From NCBI RefSeq assembly GCF_001043955.1, contig NZ_LABZ01000165.1, forward strand, positions 1-63,762: 63,762 nt of DNA. Reading direction: 5' to 3'. The first letter of the stretch is position 1. Each line of letters starts with the position of its first letter. The notes under the pieces are model-generated. The model saw only the letters and a list, made by a program, of their open reading frames with translations, was not told where the DNA came from and searched no databases. Of this stretch, positions 35,460 through 42,819 are shown in pieces. Source of the DNA: Methylobacterium tarhaniae (GTDB taxonomy: Bacteria > Pseudomonadota > Alphaproteobacteria > Rhizobiales > Beijerinckiaceae). A program made the position numbers and the translations under genes.

Positions 35460-36340
35460 GCGTGGGCCTCCCGGCCGAGGAGGTGGTGGCGCAGGCGCTC
35501 GGTGGCGAGGTCGATCGCCACCACGGTGAGGATGACGAGGAGCAGGATCGCGCTCACGTCCGAATAGTAGAAGTTGCGGATCGCGACCAGGAATTCCTGG
35601 CCGATGCCGCCGGCTCCGACGAAGCCCATCACGCCCGCGCCCCGCACGTTGATCTCGAAGCGCAAGAGCGCGTACGAGGCGAAGTTGGAGAGCACCTGCG
35701 GCACCACCGCGAAGCGCACGGTCTCGACGAAGCCCGCGCCGGTTCCGGCCAGGCCCTCGACCGGCTTCATGTCGATGTTCTCGACCACCTCGGAGAAGAG
35801 CTTGCCGAGCGCGCCCGCGGTGTGGATGGCGAGCGCCAGCACGCCCACCATCGGCCCGAGCCCGAAGGCGATCACGAAGATGAGCGCGAACACCACCTCC
35901 GGCACCGTGCGGCACACCTCCAGGAAGCGCCGGGCGCAGAAGCGCAGGGCTTGCGAGCGCACCAGGTTGGCCGAGGCGAGGAAGCAGAGGCCGAAGGCCG
36001 CGATGCCGCCGAACAGCGTGCCGAGATAGGCCATCAGCAGCGTCTCGGCGAGGAGCGCGAGCCATTTCGGCAGGCCCCAGTACCAGGCCGCCACGTCTGC
36101 CGGCAGGTTGTCCAGGGTGAGCGGCGGCAGGATCTGGGCGATGTAGGCGGTGAAGTTCTGGATGTTGTCGAGGAAGGTGAGCGGCCGCACCTCGGCCATC
36201 CAGCCGGCGAGCAGGTACAGCGCCACGATGGCGACGACGACCGCCAGATTGCGCCAGCGCGTCGACGCGACGGCGCCGGAATAGGCGGCGAGCAGCGTCC
36301 TCTCGCGCTCGGGCGGCAGTTTCTCGATGCGGACGGTCAC
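35456..36340 (-). CDS. phnE: Phosphonate ABC transporter permease, first copy (PhnE1)
   Basis: A 294-residue permease with an N-terminal helix (about 33-50) and the transport domain starting near 95. The EAA-like loop is SEVVENIDMKPVEGLAGTG, and GVMGFVGAGGIGQEF is conserved in PhnE. It partners PhnE2, PhnC and PhnD in ATP-driven uptake of phosphonates or related phosphorus compounds. It lies 119 bases after phnD, and the intervening gap carries a GC hairpin that may lower permease expression relative to PhnD. Confidence 0.92.
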   Translation of the reverse strand: MTVRIEKLPPERERTLLAAYSGAVASTRWRNLAVVVAIVALYLLAGWMAEVRPLTFLDNIQNFTAYIAQILPPLTLDNLPADVAAWYWGLPKWLALLAETLLMAYLGTLFGGIAAFGLCFLASANLVRSQALRFCARRFLEVCRTVPEVVFALIFVIAFGLGPMVGVLALAIHTAGALGKLFSEVVENIDMKPVEGLAGTGAGFVETVRFAVVPQVLSNFASYALLRFEINVRGAGVMGFVGAGGIGQEFLVAIRNFYYSDVSAILLLVILTVVAIDLATERLRHHLLGREAHA

Positions 36341-36421
36341 GGGGTTTCAGGTCTCCAGTGCCGGACGGACGACCTCCCGTTCGAGAAGTCGCTCCGGCGA
36401 GACGGTCGAGCGCGGGTCTCC

Positions 36422-36445
36422 CCTCTCCCCACGGGCGGGGAGAGG
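36422..36445. repeat. GC hairpin repeat between phnD and phnE1
   Basis: CCTCTCCCC-N6-GGGGAGAGG, the same arms as at 20011-20034 and 24109-24132. Sited 14 bases after the phnD stop within the operon, it could protect the abundant phnD message from decay, as REP elements do after binding-protein genes. Confidence 0.65.
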
Positions 36446-36459
36446 AGATCACCCAAGCC

Positions 36460-37386
36460 TCACGACCGCTTGCGCTGCTCGTCGTTGTAGCGAAGCATCT
36501 CGATGATCGGCTGGTAGTCCTTCAGCGTCACCGGGGTGAGGCCGAGGTCCTTGCCGTCCGAGAGCTTGTCGAAGGCGGCCTTGTCCTTGGTCGGCAGGTC
36601 GATGAAGGCCTGGCGGATCGTCCGCTTCAGGTCGTCCGGCAGGCTGGCGAGGACCGCGAACGGGCCCTCGGGCAGGAACTCCGACTTGAAGACGACGCGG
36701 AAATCCGATTGCTGCATCTGCGAGCCGTCGGGCTTCTTCAGCATCCCCTTGGCCGCCATGCGGGTGACGGTGGTGTCGGTGTCGGAGTTGTAGAGGTTGG
36801 CGGCGGCGTCGGCGGTGCCCTGCACCAGCGCCAGCACGGCGTTCTCGTGGCTTCCGGCGTAGAAGGTCTTGCCGAAGAATTTCTCGACGTCGTGGCCGGC
36901 CTTCTGCAGGAAGAAGCGCGGGGCCTGGTTGCCGGAGGTCGAGTTCGGATCGACGAAGGCGAGGCTCTTGCCCTTCAGGTCCTCGATCTTCTGGTACGGG
37001 CTGTCGGCCCGGACATAGATCACGGAATAATAGCCCGAGGCGCCGGTCTCGTGCTTCTGGTTGACCAGCGGCTCGAGCTTCACCCCGGTCATCACCGCGC
37101 GGGCGAAGGAGGCCGGGCCGTAGAAGGCGAGCTGGATGTTGCCGGCGCGCTGGCCCTCGATCACCGCCGCGTAGTCGTTGGCGACCCGCAGCTTCACCGG
37201 CACGCCGATCTCCTTCGAGAGATAGGCGGTGAGCGGGGTCCAGCGGTCGACGGTGCCCGACGCGTTCTCGGCCGGGATGACGCCGAGCGTCAGCTCGGGA
37301 TACTTGGCCTTCCAGTCCTGAGCGGCGACGGGGCCGGCGGCGAGCATCAGCGCGGCGGCGCCCACGAGGGTGCGACGGTTCAGCAT
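36460..37386 (-). CDS. phnD: Phosphonate ABC transporter substrate-binding protein
   Basis: A periplasmic binding protein of 308 residues with signal peptide MLNRRTLVGAAALMLAAGPVAAQ cut around residue 21-23. Ligand-site motifs typical of PhnD are present: IPAENASGTVDRW, LAFYGPASFARA and FVDPNSTSGNQAPRFF. The specificity of PhnD paralogues ranges from 2-aminoethylphosphonate to phosphite or methylphosphonate and cannot be fixed here. It is 29 bases downstream of phnC. Confidence 0.93.
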   Translation of the reverse strand: MLNRRTLVGAAALMLAAGPVAAQDWKAKYPELTLGVIPAENASGTVDRWTPLTAYLSKEIGVPVKLRVANDYAAVIEGQRAGNIQLAFYGPASFARAVMTGVKLEPLVNQKHETGASGYYSVIYVRADSPYQKIEDLKGKSLAFVDPNSTSGNQAPRFFLQKAGHDVEKFFGKTFYAGSHENAVLALVQGTADAAANLYNSDTDTTVTRMAAKGMLKKPDGSQMQQSDFRVVFKSEFLPEGPFAVLASLPDDLKRTIRQAFIDLPTKDKAAFDKLSDGKDLGLTPVTLKDYQPIIEMLRYNDEQRKRS

Positions 37387-37415
37387 CGATCAAGTCCTTC
37401 TCGGAACGGAAAAAG

Positions 37416-38237
37416 TCAGGCGCTCAGCGCCTCGGCGTGGCGGACCGGAGCCCGCACCGGCACCGGCGGAGGCTCGGCTTCGCCCCGGTCCATCACCTCG
37501 CCGGCCTCGAGCCCGTAGAGGGTGCGGGCGACGTCCTCGGTGAGGTCGAAGCCGCGGCCGTCGAACACCACCCGGCCGGCCGAGAGGCCGATCAGCCGGT
37601 CGCAATAGGCGCGGGCGAGGTCGAGGGAGTGCAGGTTGCACAGGACGGTGATGCCGTAGCGCTTGTTGGCGTCGGCGAGCGCGTCCATCACCAGCCGGGT
37701 GTTGCGCGGGTCGAGGGAGGCCACCGGCTCGTCGGCCAGGATGATCTCCGGCTCCTGCACCAGGGCCCGGGCGATGGCGACCCGCTGCTGCTGGCCGCCC
37801 GACAGCTGGTCGGCCCGGTTGGCGGCGAAGGATCCCATGTCGAAATTTTCGAGCGCGGCCAGCGCCAGCGCCTTGTCCTCCTCGCTCCACAGCTTGAGGA
37901 GCGAGCGGTGAACCGGCATCGGGTTGAGGCGGCCCATCAGCACGTTCGTCATCACGTCGAGCCGGCCGACGAGGTTGAACTGCTGGAAGATCATCGCGCA
38001 GCGGGCGCGCCAGGCGCGAAGGGCGCCGCCGCGCAGGGCCGTCACGTCGGTGCCGTCGAACAGGATGCGCCCGCCGGTCGGGTCGGCGAGGCGGTTGAGC
38101 ATCCGCAGCAGGGTCGACTTGCCGGCGCCCGAGCGCCCGATCACGCCGACGAAGCTGCCGCGCTCGATGGACAGGCTGACGCCGTCCACGGCACGGCGCG
38201 CGCCGTATTGGCGTGTGAGATTCTCGACAACCAGCAT
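37416..38237 (-). CDS. phnC: Phosphonate ABC transporter ATP-binding protein
   Basis: A 273-residue ABC ATPase. The Walker A motif is GRSGAGKST (34-42), the Q-loop IFQQFN, the signature LSGGQQQRVAIARAL and Walker B ILADEPVASLD. It powers import through the two PhnE permeases. It is the first gene of the phnC-D-E1-E2 unit, with a Pho-box-like site about 47 bases upstream and a strong hairpin directly before the ATG. The C-terminal extension after about 250 is Pro/Ala-rich and not conserved. Confidence 0.94.
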   Translation of the reverse strand: MLVVENLTRQYGARRAVDGVSLSIERGSFVGVIGRSGAGKSTLLRMLNRLADPTGGRILFDGTDVTALRGGALRAWRARCAMIFQQFNLVGRLDVMTNVLMGRLNPMPVHRSLLKLWSEEDKALALAALENFDMGSFAANRADQLSGGQQQRVAIARALVQEPEIILADEPVASLDPRNTRLVMDALADANKRYGITVLCNLHSLDLARAYCDRLIGLSAGRVVFDGRGFDLTEDVARTLYGLEAGEVMDRGEAEPPPVPVRAPVRHAEALSA

Positions 38238-38238
38238 C

Positions 38239-38269
38239 CGTTCGCCCGATTTCGCTGTTCGGGCGAACG
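38239..38269 (-). promoter_or_regulatory. Hairpin in the phnC leader overlapping the ribosome site
   Basis: CGTTCGCCCGA pairs with TCGGGCGAACG, an 11-bp perfect stem with a 9-base loop, ending two bases before the phnC ATG. Folding would bury the only plausible ribosome-binding region. This suggests translational control, or a regulator site downstream of the promoter. Confidence 0.5.
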
Positions 38270-38283
38270 TAAACGCTGGTTAA

Positions 38284-38301
38284 GCGACAACAGGATGACA
38301 G
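38284..38301 (-). promoter_or_regulatory. Pho-box-like site upstream of phnC
   Basis: On the minus strand CTGTCAT-CCTG-TTGTCGC follows the 7-4-7 layout of PhoB sites, and the first half is a perfect match to the consensus CTGTCAT. It lies 47-64 bases upstream of the phnC start, just after the stop of the preceding gene, so phnC can be transcribed separately under phosphate limitation. Confidence 0.7.
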
Positions 38302-38312
38302 ACTGTTAGTAC

Positions 38313-38930
38313 TTAGCCGGCGTACTTATCAAGGAAGGCTTCGATCGGAAGCTCGCGGAAGTCCGGAAGGGCGGCGCGCAACCGGTCGTGCTCCCAGTCC
38401 CACCAGGCGAGTTGCATCAGACGCTCCGCGACAGTCGCGTCGAAGCGGCGGCGCACGGGGCGGGCCGGATTGCCGACCACGATGGCGTAGGGCGCGACGT
38501 CCCGGGTCACGATGGCTCCCGCCCCGATGACGGCGCCGGTGCCGACGCTGCGCCCCGGCAGCACCACGACCCCGTGGCCGATCCAGACGTCGTGGCCGAT
38601 GGTGACCGGGCTCGCCCGGCGCCGGTCGAAGAAGGCCGGCTCGTTCGATTCTTCAGGCCAGTACGAGGCGGCGCGGTAGGTGAAGTGGCTCTGCGAGGCC
38701 CGCTCCATCGGATGGTTGCCCGGGTTGATCCGCACCATCGCGGCGATCGAGCAGAACTTGCCGATCGTGGTATAGATCACCTCGCCGTCGTTGCCGATAT
38801 AGGAGTAGTCGTCGAGGGTCGTCTCGGTGAGCCGGGTGCGCGGCCCGATCTCGGTGTAGCGGCCGAGACGGCATTCCCTGACCGTGGCGGTCGGGTCGAT
38901 GGCGGGCTCCAAGCCCAGTTGTCCGGTCAT
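38313..38930 (-). CDS. Phosphonate-associated hexapeptide-repeat acyltransferase
   Basis: A left-handed beta-helix protein of 205 residues with repeated hexapeptides of the LIVxGx type (IGHDVWIGHGVVVLPGRSVG, then GAVIGAGAIVTRDV) and the catalytic-type His within MERASQSHFTYRAA. It matches the chloramphenicol acetyltransferase-like proteins found in phosphonate utilisation operons. Its substrate is unproven; acetylation of an aminoalkylphosphonate or of a pathway intermediate is plausible. It starts four bases after the DUF1045 stop and precedes phnC, making the phosphonate context clear. Confidence 0.87.
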   Translation of the reverse strand: MTGQLGLEPAIDPTATVRECRLGRYTEIGPRTRLTETTLDDYSYIGNDGEVIYTTIGKFCSIAAMVRINPGNHPMERASQSHFTYRAASYWPEESNEPAFFDRRRASPVTIGHDVWIGHGVVVLPGRSVGTGAVIGAGAIVTRDVAPYAIVVGNPARPVRRRFDATVAERLMQLAWWDWEHDRLRAALPDFRELPIEAFLDKYAG

Positions 38931-38934
38931 CGCG

Positions 38935-39612
38935 TCAGCCTCCGAACGTCGAGCGCTGCAGCACCCGGAACGGGCCTGAGCCGTCCTGGCGCAGCACCGA
39001 CAGGGCGTCGAGCCTGAGGGGTGCCCCGGCGCCGTAGGCCTCGGCCAGTCGCTCGCGCCAGGAGGCGCGTGCCTCCTCCGGCAGGGCGTCGGTCAGGGTC
39101 ATGTGGAAGCGGAATTCCTCGAAGACGTGCGGGTAGCCCCAGCGCGCCAGCAGCGCGCGACCGCGGGGGCTCAGGCGCTCCGGCTTGCGGCGCGCGGTCT
39201 CGGCCTCGGTGAGGGGTGCGCGGAACGGCTCGAAGGCGGCGACGCATTCGGCGGCGAACAGGCCGAGCTCCGGGGGCGGCGCCTGCGGGATCAGCGCCGT
39301 GAAGGCGCCGAGGGTCGCGACCCGCAAGGGGCCGACCGGCACCGGCGGGTGATCGGCGGCAAGGGCGGCGGCCGCTTCGAGCAGGTCGGCCCCGGTGGTG
39401 TCGGGGGCCAGCCGCATCGGCGCCTTCAGGGTGGCGTGGAAGCCGTAGAGCCGGGGGGAGCCGGTCACGCCCGCGAGGTCGGCCAGCCCGTCGGGACGGG
39501 GGATTTCCGTGCCGGTGTGGTTGTCATACCCGAGGACGGCGTTGCCGAACCGGGCGAGGTCCGAGCCGGGCTTCGGCGTGAAGTAGAGGGCGTAGCGCGT
39601 CGTGCCGGTCAC
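38935..39612 (-). CDS. DUF1045 phosphonate metabolism protein (2H phosphoesterase-like)
   Basis: A 225-residue protein of the DUF1045 family found in phosphonate operons. Two HxT-type motifs, YGFHATLKAP (about 58) and RFHMTLTD (about 170), fit the 2H phosphodiesterase fold, which suggests hydrolysis of a cyclic phosphate such as the 1,2-cyclic ribose phosphate made by C-P lyase. It is the first gene of the block, with a candidate Pho box 38-55 bases upstream. The C-P lyase genes it usually accompanies are absent from the window. Confidence 0.88.
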   Translation of the reverse strand: MTGTTRYALYFTPKPGSDLARFGNAVLGYDNHTGTEIPRPDGLADLAGVTGSPRLYGFHATLKAPMRLAPDTTGADLLEAAAALAADHPPVPVGPLRVATLGAFTALIPQAPPPELGLFAAECVAAFEPFRAPLTEAETARRKPERLSPRGRALLARWGYPHVFEEFRFHMTLTDALPEEARASWRERLAEAYGAGAPLRLDALSVLRQDGSGPFRVLQRSTFGG

Positions 39613-39649
39613 GCTTTTCTCCTTGTGCCGCCCGATTCAGCACGCGGGC

Positions 39650-39667
39650 GTGACTGAACGGTGACGG
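39650..39667 (-). promoter_or_regulatory. Pho-box-like site upstream of the DUF1045 gene
   Basis: On the minus strand CCGTCAC-CGTT-CAGTCAC matches the 7-4-7 PhoB layout with GTCAC cores in both halves. It is weaker than the phnC site but correctly placed 38-55 bases upstream of the first phn gene. Confidence 0.6.
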
Positions 39668-39700
39668 TGGAGGACGGACGCGGCGACGCCGGGGATCAAC

Positions 39701-39882
39701 CCTCCCCTCTCTGCGGGGAGGGTGGCGAGCGTCAGCGAGCGCAGCGGGACGAAGTCCCGCCGAGAGGGGCCGCGCGACGCTGGTCGACGCGGCGCCCGTC
39801 AGAATGGTCGCGGCTTCTCCGGAAGCGTGGTTCCCTGTCCCGCCCCGCTCCGTGGGGCCGCCTCCCCCGCAGAGGGGGAGGG
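39701..39882. repeat. Mosaic of GC hairpins between phn and fumarase genes
   Basis: The intergenic stretch holds CCCTCCCC-tctctgc-GGGGAGGG at its left end, then GCGAGCGtcaGCGAGCGC and GCGGGAC-gaa-GTCCCGC, and on the right CCTCCCCC-gcag-AGGGGGAGG (39861-39879). It looks like a nested set of the intergenic repeats seen elsewhere in the window. No gene was found in 39668-39917. Confidence 0.6.
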
Positions 39883-39917
39883 AGAAATCCGCGCCTCGCC
39901 CGGGAACGACCTCACCT

Positions 39918-41429
39918 TTACGCAGGCGCCATCTCCCGCACCGGCCGGCGCCAGCGGGCCGGGCCGTCGCGGTGGACCGATGTGCCGGCGGCATCGACCG
40001 CCACCGTCACCGGCATGTCCTCGACGATGAATTCGTGGATCGCCTCCATGCCGAGATCGGCGAAGGCGAGCACGCGCGCCGACTTGATCGCCTTCGAGAC
40101 GAGGTAGGCCGCACCTCCCACCGCGATCAGGTAGGCCGCCCCGTGGCGCGCGATCGTCTCGACGGCGGCGGGACCGCGCTCGGCCTTGCCGACCATGACG
40201 AGGAGGCCGGTCTGCGACAGGATCGGCTCCAGGAACTTGTCCATCCGGGTCGCCGTGGTGGGACCGGCCGGGCCCACCGCCTCGTCGCCGACCGCATCGA
40301 CCGGGCCGACATAGTAGATCGCCCGGTCGCGCAGATCGACCGGCAGCGGTTCGCCCGCCGCCAGCATCCGGGTCAGGCGGAGATGCGCCGCGTCGCGCCC
40401 GGTGAGCAGGCGACCCGAAAGAAGAAGCGTCTCGCCGGCGCGCCAGGTCGCCACCTCCTCGCGGGTCAGGTGGTCGAGATCGACCCGCCGCCCGGCCGCC
40501 GTGGCGACGCTGATGTCCTGCGGCCACAGGTCGAGGGAGGGCGGGGTGAAGACCGCCGGGCCGCTGCCGTCGAGGGTGAAGTGGGCATGCCGGTCGGCGG
40601 CGCATTGCGGGATGAGGCCGACGGGGAGCGAGGCGGCGTGGACCGGGAAGGTCTTGAGCTTCACGTCGAGCACGGTGGTGAGCCCGCCGAGGCCCTGCGC
40701 GCCGATGCCGAGGGCGTTGACCCGCTCGAAGATCTCCAGGCGCAGCTCTTCTTCCTGGGACGACGGGCCGCGGGCGCGGATCTGCGGCAGGTCGATGGGA
40801 TCGAGGAGCGAGAGCTTGGCCAGCGTCATCGCCTTCTCGGGCGAGCCGCCGACGCCGATGCCGAGCATGCCCGGCGGGCACCAGCCGGCGCCGAGCGTCT
40901 CGACGGTGCGCACTACCCAGTCGGCGACCGAGTCGCTCGGGTTGAGGGCGGCGAACTTCGCCTTGTTCTCCGAGCCGCCGCCCTTGGCCGCGACGTGGAC
41001 CTCCACGGTCTCCCCCGCCACCATCTCGACATGCAGCATGGCCGGCGCGTTGTCGCCGGTGTTGCGGCGGCCGAAGAGCGGCTCGGACACCACCGAGGCG
41101 CGCAACGGATTGCGCTCCTCGCGCCAGGCGCGGCGGACGCCCTCGTCGACGATTTCCTGGAGCGAGCGGTTCGACACGATGCGGGCACCGAGCCCGACCT
41201 TCATGAACACTTGCGCGGTGCCGGTATCCTGGCAGATCGGCCGGCGGCCGAAGGCGGCCATGCGGGAATTGACCAGGATCTGCGCCATCGCGTCCCGCGC
41301 CGCCGGGCTCTCCTCGCGCCGCCAGGCCTCGGCGAGGTTCTGGATGTAGTCCGCCGGGTGATAGTACGAGATGAATTGCAGGGCGTCGGCGATGGAGGCG
41401 ACCAGGTCTTCTTCGCGGATGGTGGCCAT
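39918..41429 (-). CDS. fumA: Class I fumarate hydratase
   Basis: An iron-sulfur fumarase of 503 residues interconverting fumarate and malate. Candidate cluster Cys residues occur in PICQDTGTAQVF, GWCPPGMLGIG and PQCAADRHAH. The N-terminal alpha domain and C-terminal beta domain are fused as in FumA/FumB. The C-terminal GPAGPTTATRMDKFLEP is conserved. GGGAGGA precedes the ATG at 41429. Class I fumarases are oxygen-sensitive; some act on tartrate or mesaconate, so the exact substrate is less certain than the family. A pair of inverted repeats lies upstream. Confidence 0.93.
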   Translation of the reverse strand: MATIREEDLVASIADALQFISYYHPADYIQNLAEAWRREESPAARDAMAQILVNSRMAAFGRRPICQDTGTAQVFMKVGLGARIVSNRSLQEIVDEGVRRAWREERNPLRASVVSEPLFGRRNTGDNAPAMLHVEMVAGETVEVHVAAKGGGSENKAKFAALNPSDSVADWVVRTVETLGAGWCPPGMLGIGVGGSPEKAMTLAKLSLLDPIDLPQIRARGPSSQEEELRLEIFERVNALGIGAQGLGGLTTVLDVKLKTFPVHAASLPVGLIPQCAADRHAHFTLDGSGPAVFTPPSLDLWPQDISVATAAGRRVDLDHLTREEVATWRAGETLLLSGRLLTGRDAAHLRLTRMLAAGEPLPVDLRDRAIYYVGPVDAVGDEAVGPAGPTTATRMDKFLEPILSQTGLLVMVGKAERGPAAVETIARHGAAYLIAVGGAAYLVSKAIKSARVLAFADLGMEAIHEFIVEDMPVTVAVDAAGTSVHRDGPARWRRPVREMAPA

Positions 41430-41490
41430 GGCGGTCCTCCCGTATTCCCTATGAAATGTGCAGCTTCCATGCCGCTTGAACAAGCACTGC

Positions 41491-41626
41491 GTCATCCCGG
41501 GGCCGCGCAGCGGAGCCCGGGATCCAGAGCCTGGGGTCATTCGGAAAGAAGCGGACAACATCCCGCTTGATCCTGAACCATCCGCGGTTCTGGATCCCGG
41601 GCTCCGCTGCGCAGTCCCGGGATGAC
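41491..41626. repeat. Inverted pair of 38-bp palindromic repeats
   Basis: The copy at 41491-41528 (gtcatcccgggg...cccgggatccaga) recurs in reverse orientation at 41589-41626 with two mismatches. Each copy is itself a hairpin with TCCCGGG/CCCGGGA arms. The 60-base centre (41529-41588) holds no gene. The pair separates the CoA-transferase gene from fumarase on the same strand, and the left arm pattern resembles 12102-12137. It may be a non-autonomous REP-type element. Confidence 0.75.
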
Positions 41627-41659
41627 CCCGAGATGGGGAAACGGGCTGGGTCCTGGCTC

Positions 41660-42814
41660 TTAGGCCGCGAATTCCCGCCGGATCGCCTCGCTGTGCTCGC
41701 CGATCCCCGGCACCCGGCCGAGCACCGGCGCCTGGCCGTTGCGCAAGGCCGGCGGCGCGACGATCGAGGCCGGGCCGGCCTGGGTCTCGACGGTGACCCG
41801 GCGCAGGGCCGGATGCGAGACGAGGTCGGCGAGCCCGTTGACGAAGCCGTAGGCCGTGCCGGCCGTGCGCAGCCGCGCCGCGGCCTCGTCGCGGCTCAGC
41901 TCCGAGAAGACCTGGGCCACCACGGCATCGACCTCGGGCCGGTTCGCCACCCGGGCGTTGTTGCTCTCGAAGCCGGGGCGCGACGGCAGGTCGGGCTGGC
42001 GCAGGAACTCGGTGCAGAAGCGGGCCCATTCGCGCTCGTTCTGGATCGAGATGAGCACCAGGGCCCCGTCCCGGGTCGGGAAGGCGCCGTAGGGGCAGAT
42101 CGACGGATGGGCGAGGCCCACCCGCTGCGGCGCCCGGCCGGTGCCCTCGAAGTAGAGCAGCGGGACGTTCATCCAGTCGGCCATGCCGTCGAACAGGCTG
42201 ACCTCGAGCCTGGCGCCCTCGCCGGTGATGCCCCGGGCGATCAGCGCCTCCAGCACCGCGGCGTGAGCCGCCATGCCGCAGGCGATGTCGCAGACCGACA
42301 CCCCGACCCGGCCCGGGCCGGCCGGGTGGCCGGTGATCTCGGCGAGCCCGCTCTCGGCCTGGACCAGGAGGTCGTAGGCCTTCATGTCGGAGTAGGAATG
42401 GCCGGCGCCGTAGCCGGTCACGTCCACGGTGATGAGCCGGGGGTAGCGGGCCCGCAGCTCCTCCGAGCCGAACCCGGCCCGGGCGGCAGCGCCCGGCGCG
42501 AGGTTCTGGATGAACACGTCGGCCTTGGCGAGGACGGCGTGGAGGAGCTTGGCGTCGCCCGGGTCCTTGATGTCGGCGACCAGGCTCTCCTTGCCGCGGT
42601 TGAGCCAGACGAAGTAGCTCGCCAGGCCGTTCACCGAAGCGTCGTAGCCGCGGGCGAAATCGCCCTCCGGCCGCTCGATCTTGATGACGCGGGCACCCGC
42701 GTCGGCAAGGCGCGAGGAGCAGTAGGGGGCTGCCACCGCCTGCTCGAGCGCCACCACGGTCAGGCCGCCGAGCGGACGGACCCCACTCCCCGCTGCCAAA
42801 CTCCCCGCCACCAT
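41660..42814 (-). CDS. Class III CoA-transferase (CaiB/BaiF family)
   Basis: A 384-residue family III CoA-transferase. GARVIKIERPEGDFARGYD and LNRGKESLVADIKDP bind CoA, and the catalytic Asp lies in SDMKAYDLLVQAESG; LEVSLFDGMADWMN and GAFPTRDGALVLI are also typical. It moves CoA between carboxylic acids, often dicarboxylates such as succinate, citramalate or itaconate. It starts five bases after the aldehyde dehydrogenase stop, so the two are an operon. The acid produced by the dehydrogenase could be the CoA acceptor (inference). Confidence 0.92.
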   Translation of the reverse strand: MVAGSLAAGSGVRPLGGLTVVALEQAVAAPYCSSRLADAGARVIKIERPEGDFARGYDASVNGLASYFVWLNRGKESLVADIKDPGDAKLLHAVLAKADVFIQNLAPGAAARAGFGSEELRARYPRLITVDVTGYGAGHSYSDMKAYDLLVQAESGLAEITGHPAGPGRVGVSVCDIACGMAAHAAVLEALIARGITGEGARLEVSLFDGMADWMNVPLLYFEGTGRAPQRVGLAHPSICPYGAFPTRDGALVLISIQNEREWARFCTEFLRQPDLPSRPGFESNNARVANRPEVDAVVAQVFSELSRDEAAARLRTAGTAYGFVNGLADLVSHPALRRVTVETQAGPASIVAPPALRNGQAPVLGRVPGIGEHSEAIRREFAA

Positions 42815-42819
42815 GATCG

